Both the position numbers and the translations under genes were made by a program. A stretch of 64,000 nt of DNA from Deltaproteobacteria bacterium (GTDB lineage Bacteria > Desulfobacterota > DSM-4660 > Desulfatiglandales > Desulfatiglandaceae): positions 34,992-98,991 of the forward strand of contig JAFDIV010000027.1 in assembly GCA_019307815.1 (NCBI GenBank), given 5' to 3'. The notes under the pieces were generated by a model. The model was not told the origin of the DNA. It saw nothing but the letters and a program-made list of their open reading frames with translations, and did not search any database. Shown piece by piece: positions 54,484 through 63,576 of this stretch (positions within the stretch are counted from its first letter, which is position 1; every line of letters begins with the position of its first letter).

Positions 54484-54562
54484 TCAGCGATCAGCGTTTA
54501 GCCTTCAGCAAAAACGGAGAAAAAACAAATTATTAGGCTGAGTGCTGGCACCTGACCGCTGA
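54484..54562. repeat. Imperfect palindromic repeat after rocD
   Basis: Two 26-nt arms (54484-54509 and 54537-54562) rich in CAGC/TCAGC match after reverse-complementing at about 18 positions, with a 27-nt A-rich loop. It resembles small REP/MITE-like palindromes of bacterial intergenic regions; no second copy was seen in the window. Confidence 0.6.
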
Positions 54563-54646
54563 CAGCTTCATCAAAAAATCTTTGATTTATGTATGGATAC
54601 TAGTTAAGTTTTCTACACGTTAAAGGTCAATCTGTGGAGGGGTCTC

Positions 54647-55405
54647 ATGATCATAGCAGTCACCAATGCAAAGGGCGGGGTAGGGAAGACTACTACAGCC
54701 GTGAACTTAGTAGCCGGATTTGCCAACCGGAACAAAAAGACCTTGTTGGTGGATCTGGATCCCCAAGGCCATTCCACACGCTGCTATTTTCGCTCGGAGC
54801 CCGAACGGGATGTAAGCGATTTTATCATGGACAGGCCATCTCAGGCCTACCGTGCTGTATTTCCCACGGACTATCCTGAGGTAGATATTGTTCCGGCCAC
54901 CCCAAGGTTGAGCGAAACAGCCGAGCTCCTCTCAGCCCGGATCAGACGGGAGGAGCGATTGGACCGGGCCCTGAGTGCGCTCCCGGAGGACTATAGAATG
55001 ATACTTATTGACTGTCCTCCTTCTTTGGGCATTCTCACCTACAATGCCATCAATGCTGCAGATCTTCTCTTGGTCCCTGTCCAGCCCGGCGTAGGAGCCG
55101 TGGTGGGGCTGGAGGCATTGATCGAGACAGCCCGCGAGTTGAGGGATGAGGACAATATCCCATTTCGGATATTGGTAACCATGCTAGACCTTCGTACCAC
55201 CCATACCAACGCCATCTTTGAAGAGCTCATGGAGGATCACCGCAGGAAGGTTCTGAAAACCGTAATCCACAAAAGTGAGGCCCTAAATCAGGCCAATTTG
55301 GCTGGAAAACCCATTTACCGATTTGCCAAATCCTCCCGTGGCGCAGAAGACTACGATGCCTTGTGTGAAGAGCTTTTGAAACTCCGACTCCCAAGCCATA
55401 TCTAA
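54647..55405 (+). CDS. parA: ParA/Soj-family ATPase
   Basis: 252 residues: deviant Walker A KGGVGKTTTAVNL, DLDPQGHST and IDCPPSLG. GGAGGGG before the ATG. ParA moves DNA or protein cargo along the nucleoid. No parB is next to it, so it may position other cargo or work with a distant ParB. Confidence 0.88.
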   Translation: MIIAVTNAKGGVGKTTTAVNLVAGFANRNKKTLLVDLDPQGHSTRCYFRSEPERDVSDFIMDRPSQAYRAVFPTDYPEVDIVPATPRLSETAELLSARIRREERLDRALSALPEDYRMILIDCPPSLGILTYNAINAADLLLVPVQPGVGAVVGLEALIETARELRDEDNIPFRILVTMLDLRTTHTNAIFEELMEDHRRKVLKTVIHKSEALNQANLAGKPIYRFAKSSRGAEDYDALCEELLKLRLPSHI

Positions 55406-55471
55406 CCCCCATGCCTGTATCCAGGTGCAACGAAGAATGAAAGTAGATTGACTGGTAGAATGGTTAAATCG

Positions 55472-55524
55472 TCAAATCGTGAAAAAGTTTCATCTGTTAA
55501 CATTCAACTATTTAACGATTTGAC
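55472..55524. repeat. Inverted repeat between parA and the kinase gene
   Basis: Perfect arms GTCAAATCGT (55472-55481) and ACGATTTGAC (55515-55524), with further partial pairing outside (AATGAAAGT with ACTTTCAT). It lies between two converging genes and may act as a two-way terminator or be a small repeat. Confidence 0.5.
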
Positions 55525-55536
55525 CAACTTTCATAT

Positions 55537-57990
55537 TCACTTTTCATCCAAAACCTTCCGAACGATATTACCCAAATCCCGTTTCAAGATCGGTTTCATG
55601 GCAAACGCCCGGATTCCTATTTCCCTAGCCTTTTCCTCCGAAATCCTTTGACTGAAGCCTGTGCAAAGAATGATTGGGATATCGGGGCGGATCTTCAAGA
55701 GTTTTTGGGCCAGTCGGTCACCCGTCATCTGCGGCATGGTCATATCGGTGATTACCAGGTCAAAGCGCTCCGGCTCGGACCGAAAAAGCTCTAGCGCTTC
55801 AAGACTGTTGGTCTTTGTAACAACATCATAACCCAGACGTTCCAAGAGCTGCCTCCCCATATCCGCGATCGACGGCTCGTCATCCACAAAAAGAATCCGT
55901 TCGTTTCCTGTGGGAATGAGTTCTTCAGCCGTTTCTCGGGGTGTTTCTTCTCCTTCAATTACTGGAAAATACACATGAAAGGTACTCCCCTTCCCGAGCT
56001 CACTCTCCACAGTGATAGCACCTCCGTGAGCCTTAACAATCCCGTGTACCACGGCCAGCCCGAGGCCGGTTCCTTCCCCCTTTTCTTTAGTGGTAAAGTA
56101 GGGGTCAAAAATACGGTCCATAATCTTACGATCAATTCCGTGGCCCGTATCCCTCACCGTCAGTCGCAAATATGGTCCAGGATGGAGCTCGGGATGCTGT
56201 GAAGCCACTTCATAGTCCAAATTAACTCTAGTGACCTTGACCTCAAGGGTTCCTCCGTTTTCCCGCATGGCGTGCTCCGCATTGGTGCAAAGGTTCATTA
56301 GAATCTGGTGGATCTGGGTGGCGTCCGCCTCGATAATGCCCGGATCTTTCTCTATATCGTGGCGAATTTCAATGGTGGCGGGTAGGGAGGCCCTCAAGAG
56401 CTTAAGAGCCTCTTTTATAATTGGGTTAATGGAGATAGGAATGCGTTCCTGTTCTCCCTGCCGGCTAAAGGCGAGGATCTGTTTCACCAAGTCTCTGGCC
56501 CTATAGGCGGCATGAAGCACCTGCTGCAGGTTGGCCCGCAGTTGGGATCCCTCGAGGGTGTCATCAAGGGAGAGCTCCGAATACCCGATGATGGCTGCCA
56601 GGATATTGTTAAAATCGTGGGCAATGCCGCCTGCAAGTGTGCCGATGGCTTCCATTTTCTGGGCCTGGCGAAGCTGTGCCTCCAGTTTGAGCCGCTCTTC
56701 CTCTTCCTGTTTTTGTTCGGTAATGTCCCTACCCACACTCACAATGGCAATGACATTATTCTTTTCGTCCAATATGGATTTATTCGCCCATGCCAGCCAA
56801 CGCCATCCATCCTTGGTGAGAACCTTTTGCTCCATATAAGAGCTATAAGGAGGATGGTATAGATCTTCCATGCACTTGGCCCTCATTCCCCGATCATCGT
56901 CGGGGACAAAAGGCGGGAATACTTCGCCCAGCAACTCCTCTTCTTTTTTGCCGAACATCTCACAATAAGATGGACTGACAAAAAGGAACCTCCCCTCCGT
57001 GTCCACCTTGACCACCAAGTCTGTTTGGTTTTCCACAAGCAAACGGTATTTTTCCTCGCTTTCTAGAAGGGCTAATTCCACCCGTTTGCGCTGGGTGATA
57101 TCCGTGAGGGTCACAACGCAACCTATGATCTCCTTTCTTTCATTCAACAAAGGTCCCCCGCTTAGAAGCAGATTAAACACTTCACCATCTTTGCGGATAA
57201 ATTCAACTTCCATCCCTCGAATAGTCGCCCCCCCTAAAGTGGAAGTAAGGGAAAACAGGTCTGCACCATCTCCTGGCTTTCTGGCAGTCCACTGTTGCTT
57301 TGGTACGACGTAAAGAGGGAAAATTGCTTCAAAAGGTTGAAGTATCGGATTCTGGCCGCACAATTGGTGCGCCATATGGTTGGCCCGGATAATTCGCCCT
57401 TTTTCATTGCATACTACAATGGCCTCAGCAGCCTGAGCGAGAATGGAGCGCGCCAGCCTTTCGGCGGCGACTATCTCCTCGTAGCGTCTCTCTTCGGTCA
57501 AATCTGTAGCCACTGCACAAAGAATCGGCATATTATTCATCTGTAGGCTACTGAGGGAGAGAAAGCCCGGTAACTGGGTCCCGTCCCCGGTGCTGAAGGT
57601 AACCTCTCCTCTAGCAGCCCCTTCTCGCTCCGCTTCCTGTACCAAGGCCTCACATATGGGCCGATCTTCTGGCGCTATGAAGTCATAGAGAGACGCGCTG
57701 GTTAGTTGATTTATGGGGGTCTTGAGCATCTCCCCAAGGCGTCGGTTGCAGTAAAGGATCGTGCCGTCCCGAGTAAGGGTAAAGGCTCCTTCCTTCATTT
57801 GTTGCACTAGGGTGCGGTAGGTATCGTCTGCACCTTTTAGCGTATAAACACGCTCGCCCTTAGGTCCTGAAACCACTATGGCATCCACTTGTCCGCTTTT
57901 GAGGGCATCCAGGGTTTCTTGAGTTTCCGCTAATGTCGCCCGGAGTTCTTGAATCTCGTTCAACAGGTCCTGTCGGGTCTTTTCCTTCAT
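55537..57990 (-). CDS. PAS hybrid histidine kinase of the kai operon
   Basis: 817 residues: coiled coil (~1-45), three PAS domains (~60-175, 180-310, 315-430), HisKA with [16 protein letters not shown] (~450), ATPase domain ([17 protein letters not shown]) and a C-terminal receiver (~695-815, [10 protein letters not shown]). No membrane segment. It follows the second kaiB by 16 nt. In other bacteria KaiC output passes through histidine kinases such as SasA; this kinase may play that part, but its KaiB-like domain is absent, so the link is inferred from the operon. Confidence 0.9.
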   Translation of the reverse strand: MKEKTRQDLLNEIQELRATLAETQETLDALKSGQVDAIVVSGPKGERVYTLKGADDTYRTLVQQMKEGAFTLTRDGTILYCNRRLGEMLKTPINQLTSASLYDFIAPEDRPICEALVQEAEREGAARGEVTFSTGDGTQLPGFLSLSSLQMNNMPILCAVATDLTEERRYEEIVAAERLARSILAQAAEAIVVCNEKGRIIRANHMAHQLCGQNPILQPFEAIFPLYVVPKQQWTARKPGDGADLFSLTSTLGGATIRGMEVEFIRKDGEVFNLLLSGGPLLNERKEIIGCVVTLTDITQRKRVELALLESEEKYRLLVENQTDLVVKVDTEGRFLFVSPSYCEMFGKKEEELLGEVFPPFVPDDDRGMRAKCMEDLYHPPYSSYMEQKVLTKDGWRWLAWANKSILDEKNNVIAIVSVGRDITEQKQEEEERLKLEAQLRQAQKMEAIGTLAGGIAHDFNNILAAIIGYSELSLDDTLEGSQLRANLQQVLHAAYRARDLVKQILAFSRQGEQERIPISINPIIKEALKLLRASLPATIEIRHDIEKDPGIIEADATQIHQILMNLCTNAEHAMRENGGTLEVKVTRVNLDYEVASQHPELHPGPYLRLTVRDTGHGIDRKIMDRIFDPYFTTKEKGEGTGLGLAVVHGIVKAHGGAITVESELGKGSTFHVYFPVIEGEETPRETAEELIPTGNERILFVDDEPSIADMGRQLLERLGYDVVTKTNSLEALELFRSEPERFDLVITDMTMPQMTGDRLAQKLLKIRPDIPIILCTGFSQRISEEKAREIGIRAFAMKPILKRDLGNIVRKVLDEK

Positions 57991-58006
57991 CCTCTGATAC
58001 CCCCAT

Positions 58007-58348
58007 TTATTCCCTTGGATATATACCCATTAAAGAGAGGACCCGCCCGGTGTCTGACAAATCGCCCACAATCCTGCGCATAGGAAGAGGGGATGTTTTA
58101 ATGAGAGTCGGCATGGCCACAATCTGCACACCTGCTAGAACATCGGGACTCTGGTAGGCATCAATGACCTCCAGAGTATAGCGGCCCTTAAGGTACCTCT
58201 CGCAGATCTGCTTGATGTTGGCCACAGCCCTTACGGATATGGGCCTTACTCCTGCAACATAGAGGTTTAGTATATAAGTTTCTTTCTCTGAACCCTTCAA
58301 GGCCTGCTCAAAGGCCTCTAAAGCGTTTTTTGGTTTCTTTTCCTTCAT
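58007..58348 (-). CDS. kaiB: KaiB-family protein (second copy)
   Basis: 113 residues, thioredoxin-like KaiB fold: [29 protein letters not shown] and [22 protein letters not shown]. It has an extra ~25-residue charged N-terminus. It overlaps the upstream kaiB by 4 nt. KaiB binds KaiC in circadian or stress systems; the two copies differ enough to suggest different jobs. Confidence 0.93.
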   Translation of the reverse strand: MKEKKPKNALEAFEQALKGSEKETYILNLYVAGVRPISVRAVANIKQICERYLKGRYTLEVIDAYQSPDVLAGVQIVAMPTLIKTSPLPMRRIVGDLSDTGRVLSLMGIYPRE

Positions 58349-58692
58349 AAATGTTTTCTTCCTTTATAGCGGGGGCGGAGATCCAGGCCCACCAGCACAC
58401 GCTCGGTATTGGACAGATCCCCAATAATCTTTTTCACCGGGGGAGGGAGTTTCCGCACCAGAGTCGGGACGGCTAGAATTCGGTCCCCTTTGGCAAGTTG
58501 CGGATTCTCTAAAAGGTCAATCACCTCAATCCGGTACTGGCCCTTCAGGTGCTCTTCACAGATTTTTTTGAGGTTCGCCAAGGCTTTTATGGAGTTGGGA
58601 GTCTGCCCGGCCACATAAAGCCTCAGTTCAAAGGTAGGAGTTCCCTCCTTTCCTACAGCTTTATGCTGGACCTCCGTGCTTCCCATGGTCAT
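58345..58692 (-). CDS. kaiB: KaiB-family protein (first copy)
   Basis: 115 residues: [35 protein letters not shown] and [20 protein letters not shown] are KaiB hallmarks. GGGAGG lies 6 nt before the ATG. It lies 33 nt after kaiC. Roughly half of the aligned residues match the second copy. Confidence 0.93.
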   Translation of the reverse strand: MTMGSTEVQHKAVGKEGTPTFELRLYVAGQTPNSIKALANLKKICEEHLKGQYRIEVIDLLENPQLAKGDRILAVPTLVRKLPPPVKKIIGDLSNTERVLVGLDLRPRYKGRKHL

Positions 58693-58725
58693 GTGATACC
58701 TCCCTCGGAATATTTCTTTAAAATC

Positions 58726-60444
58726 CTAGGTCGCCCCGGGCATCTTGTCAGCCTGCCGGATGTGAGCCATCTCTTTTCGATCCTTCGCCAAGATTTCGTT
58801 TCTCAGTTTTTCCTGGGCGATGATCTCTTCCAGCTCCTCTTGATCAGCCTCAAACTCAGCGCGGAGGCTAGCGATCTGTGCCTCCATAAGCCTACGTTTT
58901 CTTTCAAGCGCTTTTTGCTTACGTTCAATCTCTTGCTGTCGCATTAACGCTTCTGCTTTCTCCTTTGCCTCTTGCACATACCGTGCCGCACCAGTCAGCA
59001 CGCCTGCCGGTCCCAGGTACACATCCACCAAATTAATGCCATAATCGGTCAAAACAAATTCACGGATCTGGTTGGAGTGGAGCATACCACGTGACTTGAG
59101 GATATATAAACCACGATTCCGTTCCCCATTGCTTTCAATGTCCCGAAGCAGAATCCATGTATCCATTAAAGAAGAGACGTGGACTTCCGTGGCCTCAAGG
59201 GGCCTGCCACCATGGGTCAAATCTGTAACAAGGGTGGTGATCTGTCTTGTTTTCAAGAAATCGATCAGACGGGTTAACATGGATTTGACCTCGTGTTCCG
59301 TACCGACCGCGATAAGGTTTGAGATGGGATCCAGGATAACTACGTGGGGGTTAAAGCGCTCAATCCACTCCCTCATCACCTCCAACTGCCTCTCCAAGCC
59401 ATAAAGAGTTGAGCGCGCTGCGCGAAACTGCAAGAGCCCGCGATCTACCCAGGGCTCAAGATCGATCCCAATGGAGCGCATATTGCGGATGATCTGGTTT
59501 CCCGACTCTTCAAAGGCGAAAAAGAGGCATCGCTCACCCCTCTGACACGCAGCATGGGCAAAGTGGGCCACCATACTGGTTTTTCCTGTGCCAGCCGTCC
59601 CTGAGATAAGTACACTACTGCCACGATAGTATCCTTCCCCGCCTAACATGGTATCCAGGCGCTCGATGCCTGTAGAGACGCGTTCAGTAGGGGCCTCATA
59701 TACCAGTTCAAGGGAAGTAATGGGAAGGAGAGAAATACCATTGTTGCTGATCAAAAAGGGGTGTTCGTTGGTGTCATGGCTTGAGCCGCGATACTTGATC
59801 ACCCGCAGAGTCCGGGTTGAAATCTGGTCTCTCATTTGCTGGTCTAAGAGGATCACGCAATCAGAGACATATTCTTCCAGGCCATGGCGGGTGATTGTAC
59901 CCTCGCCACGCTCTCCCGTGATAACGGCCGTCACCCCCTTGGTCTTGAGCCACCGAAAGAGACGCCGCAGTTCAGCCCGCAAGATAGACGTATTACTGAA
60001 TCCAGAAGAGAGCGCTTCCACTGTATCCAAAACCACCCGTTTGGCGCCAATGGAGTCAATGGCGTATCCAAGACGGATGAATAGCCCTTCCAAGTCGTAG
60101 CTGCCTGTCTCTTCGATCTCAGCGGGATCAATGTGAACATGGTCAATGAACGCCTTCTTTTGCTCGATGAGACTCTTCAAATCCCAACCCAAGGAAGCCA
60201 CATTCTGGATCAGCTCTTCTTCGGATTCCTCAAATGCCATAAAAACGCCCGGTTCATTGTAATGAAGAGCTCCGTGTACAAGAAAAGTCATGGCAAGGAG
60301 GGTCTTGCCACAGCCTGGCCCGCCGCACACCAAACTGGGGCGTCCTTTTGGCAAGCCCCCGCCAGTGATTTCATCTAGCCCCTGTATGCCGGTTGGACAT
60401 TTGGGTAGCTGATCTTTTGGATCCGCCATCTTGCTTGTACTCAT
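58726..60444 (-). CDS. kaiC: KaiC-family ATPase
   Basis: 572 residues. CI domain (~15-245) with Walker A GGPGCGKT at 41-48 and catalytic E72/E73; CII domain (~255-480) with GTAGTGKT at 282-289 and E312/E313. The phosphorylation pair S431/T432 of cyanobacterial KaiC corresponds to S424/S425 (VSSLMDT), so phosphorylation is possible. Residues ~490-560 form a long charged coiled coil absent from cyanobacterial KaiC. Such KaiC2-like proteins occur in non-phototrophs and are tied to stress or light responses. No kaiA. Strong AAAGGAG box. Confidence 0.95.
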   Translation of the reverse strand: MSTSKMADPKDQLPKCPTGIQGLDEITGGGLPKGRPSLVCGGPGCGKTLLAMTFLVHGALHYNEPGVFMAFEESEEELIQNVASLGWDLKSLIEQKKAFIDHVHIDPAEIEETGSYDLEGLFIRLGYAIDSIGAKRVVLDTVEALSSGFSNTSILRAELRRLFRWLKTKGVTAVITGERGEGTITRHGLEEYVSDCVILLDQQMRDQISTRTLRVIKYRGSSHDTNEHPFLISNNGISLLPITSLELVYEAPTERVSTGIERLDTMLGGEGYYRGSSVLISGTAGTGKTSMVAHFAHAACQRGERCLFFAFEESGNQIIRNMRSIGIDLEPWVDRGLLQFRAARSTLYGLERQLEVMREWIERFNPHVVILDPISNLIAVGTEHEVKSMLTRLIDFLKTRQITTLVTDLTHGGRPLEATEVHVSSLMDTWILLRDIESNGERNRGLYILKSRGMLHSNQIREFVLTDYGINLVDVYLGPAGVLTGAARYVQEAKEKAEALMRQQEIERKQKALERKRRLMEAQIASLRAEFEADQEELEEIIAQEKLRNEILAKDRKEMAHIRQADKMPGAT

Positions 60445-60489
60445 CAGTGCTCTCCTTTCATAGGACAGATCTTATCAAAGCCGCGGGAA

Positions 60490-60517
60490 CTTATACCATA
60501 TTCCATTTTTTTTGCAA
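60490..60517 (-). promoter_or_regulatory. Candidate promoter of the kaiC-kaiB-kaiB-kinase operon
   Basis: On the minus strand TTGCAA (60517-60512), 16-nt spacer, TATAAG (60495-60490), giving a 5' leader of ~40 nt before kaiC. Confidence 0.45.
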
Positions 60518-60953
60518 TTTTTTGTCATCCAAAAACCTTGAATATGACCGGATACAGGGATATCCTCGGTTGCTAAATCTTAAATAAATGACCTTGCTTT
60601 AAGAAAAGAACAGTAGTTATAACAAAATAATATAGGTCTATAGTAAAGTACCTTTTTCAGCGCTATGCCCCAGTTCTCCCCACGATCTCCAGAAAAGCTC
60701 TCCTCAAACCAAACATGCCCCTATCGCTACGCAATCGGCTCTTCCCCTTTCCCATATAGTAGATATCCCCTCTCCCAGACTGCTCCGGGAGCTGAATCGC
60801 CTTCACCGCCTTCACCCTTTCCCGCCAAGGGATCAAATTGTTCTTATTACAAGCGGGTCGGCGTCAATTTTAGGACTTCATTAGGAGTGGGTGATCTTGG
60901 CTCTTGCTCTAGGGTTATTGATTAAAGAAATTTATGACTTAACGTTAAATCTC
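60518..60953. other. Intergenic region upstream of the kai operon
   Basis: 436 nt. A pyrimidine-rich tract on the plus strand (~60665-60830) contains a short open frame of low-complexity sequence without a Shine-Dalgarno. I see no supported gene or RNA. Confidence 0.4.
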
Positions 60954-61301
60954 TCAAGAGCCTTTCCACCTCTTAATCAGATAATGGCAGGCATGAAGGA
61001 TGAGTCGGGTGCTGACCTCGGCAATAGCCTCCACATGGCTTTGGGAGCGATCCCCTCTTTCCTCGAGCTGAGAGTCATAGCCCGATATGCGAGACATGAG
61101 GGTCTCATAGGCCTCGTTGATTTCCTTTATCTTCCTTTCTGCCTTTTTCCTCAGGCGCAGATTATGGGAGAAGCGGTCCGGGTGCCAAACCGAAACAGCG
61201 TCCCTATAGGCCGCTTTTATTTCTTCCATCCCGGCCCCAGGCTGCAGGTCAAGTATTTCAAAACATTTTTCCAATTCCATCAGGTCATTTTCTCCTGGCA
61301 T
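60954..61301 (-). CDS. Small J-domain protein
   Basis: 115 residues; J domain at ~12-72 with the HPD motif in WHPDRF and FEILDLQPGAGMEEIKAAYRD. It has no G/F or zinc region, so it is a type III J protein that would stimulate a DnaK ATPase. The C-terminal tail is helical with no known domain. Confidence 0.85.
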   Translation of the reverse strand: MPGENDLMELEKCFEILDLQPGAGMEEIKAAYRDAVSVWHPDRFSHNLRLRKKAERKIKEINEAYETLMSRISGYDSQLEERGDRSQSHVEAIAEVSTRLILHACHYLIKRWKGS

Positions 61302-61803
61302 TGGGATCTTTCAAATCTTTATTTTATTTCACGAAATGCGCCATTTTTCAATCCCCCGTTCAAAGGACTTCAAAATCCTTCCCCCCTTCCCCTGTCCTGC
61401 CAGAGGCTGTGTCGTAATCCAGTTTCTGGTGTTCTTGTCATTTCGGGCCCCGCTTAGCGGTGCGAGAAATCTTGTGAAGTCCAGCAGCTGGCAATTCAAG
61501 ATTCCTCAAGTTATGTGAAAACCACCGCGAAGCGGTTTAGTTCAACAGGATATAGTAGTACCTGTTAGGAGCTGAGTATGCACATATTGAGGTGAAACTC
61601 CATACCGGAACCTCCTGATTTGAGTTGGATGATCTTGCTTCTACGTTATCTCAATTGTTTCTTCTCTAATTTTACACGTTGGTTCAATTTTTGACATTTT
61701 GCCTGAGCAGCTAACCACGAGACCTATATCTTGGGTTTCTGATAAAAACTTGTTTTTTTAGGAATGCGGAGACATCCAAGGTATCAGCCTAACTTGAGAT
61801 CAA
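61302..61803. other. Long intergenic region with hairpins
   Basis: 502 nt without a supported gene. It holds the hairpin at 61440-61470 and a smaller ACCGC-GAA-GCGGT hairpin at 61524-61536; the 61540-61800 part shows no structure I can name. Confidence 0.45.
61440..61470. repeat. Hairpin-forming repeat-like element
   Basis: 31 nt with outer arms ATTTC/GAAAT and inner CCGC/GCGG around TA, reading ATTTCGGGCCCCGCT on the left. It resembles short palindromic repeats common in deltaproteobacterial intergenic DNA; no second copy here. Confidence 0.45.
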
Positions 61804-62883
61804 CTATTTGTAGGCGCTGTAATCGATACCCCGCTGCCTTGCCCGTTCTTCCAGCCATCCCATTTCATCTCTTGGAGGAAGCTCTATTTCCTCTGGTTTC
61901 TTGTGAAACAGGGTGATGGCTTCCGAGGGACAGGCCGTAACGCAGAGGCCACAACCGATGCATCTTTCTCTATTGATTCTATAGGTGCCATCCACTTCCT
62001 CGATGGCCTTCACTTGGCAACGCTCTTCGTCACAGATGCCGCAGCCATCACACTGTTCAGCATCGATCTCCGCATAGTAGTACGAGTTGATTACGTTGGG
62101 CATTCCCATATTGACCGCCCGCAATAGACCACAACAGCATCCACAGCAGTTGCAAATAAACCAGTGGCCGGTTTCAACATTGCTGGTCATGTGCACAAGC
62201 CCGGCTTCTTCAGCCTTCTGAAGGACATCATAAGCCTCTCGTTTGCTGATGAGGCGCCCTCCCCATGGGTGGTCCTTGTAAAACTCGGGCTGAGGGTGAA
62301 TCCCCAGGCATGTTTCCAGGGGTTTGTCACAGCGCTGACCAAGCAGGCCTTGCTTCTTCCGGCATATACACTCATTCACCATGAACGAAAGCCCCTTATC
62401 GATGATATTGGAAACTTGTTCGTAGGTCAGGGCCTCCTGTCTCACAGGTATTTCCCGTTCGATCGGAATCACCTGCATGACCCGGGGTCCGTGTTTTAGG
62501 AACTGAGCCCCCCAGTACATGGAATATTCCTCACACATTTGAGCAAATTCTTTATCCATCCGTTTCAACTGAAATTCGTAAATGCCGATAATCCACGGCA
62601 TCATCTTGAATGTCTTCACTCCTTCCCTTTTGTCGACTGCGATCTCCCCTTGCTTCCACATCCCTATCAGCTTTTCTTCAAGGCCCTCCAATGGTCGTCC
62701 AGTCCGGTTCGCGATCTCTTCTGTGGTCTCAGGATTGAGCCTCAAATCACAGAACAGTTCGGCCTCCTCCGGCGAAAAAACCTTCTTCAGGATCTTGATT
62801 TCAATACCCGTGGGTGTAGCAGGGAAGCCGTTCGGAAGGGTATCAAGCACTTTGGCAAGCTTACTGAATACGTTCTCGTTCAT
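61804..62883 (-). CDS. Cysteine-rich 4Fe-4S dicluster protein with N-terminal winged helix-like part
   Basis: 359 residues. Residues ~25-95 look like a winged helix; ~165-195 carry CIC, a Cys at 185 and one at 192; CNCCGCCC lies at 244-251; a two-cluster ferredoxin follows (C278, C281, C284, C289 and C308, C311, C314, C318). The ligand-rich middle suggests further clusters. The whole architecture recurs in sulfate reducers but its reaction is not known to me. Soluble; no signal peptide. Stand-alone gene. Confidence 0.8.
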   Translation of the reverse strand: MNENVFSKLAKVLDTLPNGFPATPTGIEIKILKKVFSPEEAELFCDLRLNPETTEEIANRTGRPLEGLEEKLIGMWKQGEIAVDKREGVKTFKMMPWIIGIYEFQLKRMDKEFAQMCEEYSMYWGAQFLKHGPRVMQVIPIEREIPVRQEALTYEQVSNIIDKGLSFMVNECICRKKQGLLGQRCDKPLETCLGIHPQPEFYKDHPWGGRLISKREAYDVLQKAEEAGLVHMTSNVETGHWFICNCCGCCCGLLRAVNMGMPNVINSYYYAEIDAEQCDGCGICDEERCQVKAIEEVDGTYRINRERCIGCGLCVTACPSEAITLFHKKPEEIELPPRDEMGWLEERARQRGIDYSAYK

Positions 62884-62922
62884 GACTGTCCCCCTTTTTT
62901 TCTTGTAACCGTTAAAGTGACG

Positions 62923-62941
62923 TCCTTCACAAATTGAAGGA
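62923..62941. repeat. Short inverted repeat
   Basis: Perfect arms TCCTTCA and TGAAGGA, 5 nt apart, 24 nt after the end of the ester-cyclase pseudogene and 40 nt before the ferredoxin-like gene. Terminator or operator; no U-tract. Confidence 0.45.
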
Positions 62942-62964
62942 TGGCTTATGGCTTACTTTTCACA

Positions 62965-63355
62965 CTATTGCGGTGCAAGCGTGGCACCGAGTTGTTCCAC
63001 CATGCCGAGGCGGTCCCAATAAAGCCAAGCCTCTACCATTTCCTCTACAGAAACACGGACAATAGTCGCGCGTGGTACCGTGAAATGCTTGCCAGTGGAA
63101 GCGATGCTCATGAATTCGTTATTATGAGTGCCAGTCATCGTCCAACGGAAAACCACCTTGTCCTCTTCAGCGACCAAGTCCTCAGTGGATTGCGGCTACG
63201 AATTGTTTGAACACTTCAAGACCGTCCACCTCCCTAATAGGTCCATGAAAGATGAAGTCCTCATTAATGATTTCATCTGCCGCATCCAGCTTTCCGTCAG
63301 TCCAGATTTCCTCTATATAACGGGGGGCGATTGCCTTGCTTTGTTCTGTTGACAT
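62965..63355 (-). pseudogene. SnoaL/ester-cyclase-like protein, frameshifted with internal deletion
   Basis: Two frames together resemble one NTF2-like ester cyclase: first MSTEQSKAIAPRYIEEIWTD through FKQFVAAIH, ending in TGA near 63182, then EDLVAEEDKVVFRWTMTGTH through WDRLGMVEQLGA. The ~10 residues normally between them (an AFPD-type segment) are missing and the frame changes at the join. ATG 63355 follows GGAGG. It is probably broken by a ~30-bp deletion; a sequencing error is possible. Confidence 0.75.
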
Positions 63356-63396
63356 GATAGCCCCTCCTTTCAATTAAAAGTTAGTAAGGTGATGCG

Positions 63397-63576
63397 CTAC
63401 TTTTCACCAAAAGCAGTTACCTCATCGGCGATCATCTCCATTCTGGCATCGCGGGTTGTCGCCAGTGCGGCTGTGTCTAGAGAGGCTTTAAGATTAAACC
63501 CAAGAGAGAGAAAAATGAGGGGCTTCCAAATAAAGGCGAGCTTGGAAATAAATTCCGGCCGCTTTAGAACGGTCAT
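63397..63576 (-). CDS. Hypothetical 59-residue protein
   Basis: Open frame starting MTVLKRPEFISKLAF with GGAG 9 nt upstream, ending IADEVTAFGEK, 41 nt before the pseudogene start. It may be a remnant or C-terminal fragment; I do not recognise a family. Its leader folds into a hairpin that would cover the Shine-Dalgarno. Confidence 0.35.
   Translation of the reverse strand: MTVLKRPEFISKLAFIWKPLIFLSLGFNLKASLDTAALATTRDARMEMIADEVTAFGEK

Noticed and set aside
60665..60925. Plus-strand open frame in the kai upstream region
   Set aside because: Low-complexity Pro/Ser-rich translation, no Shine-Dalgarno, no family similarity.
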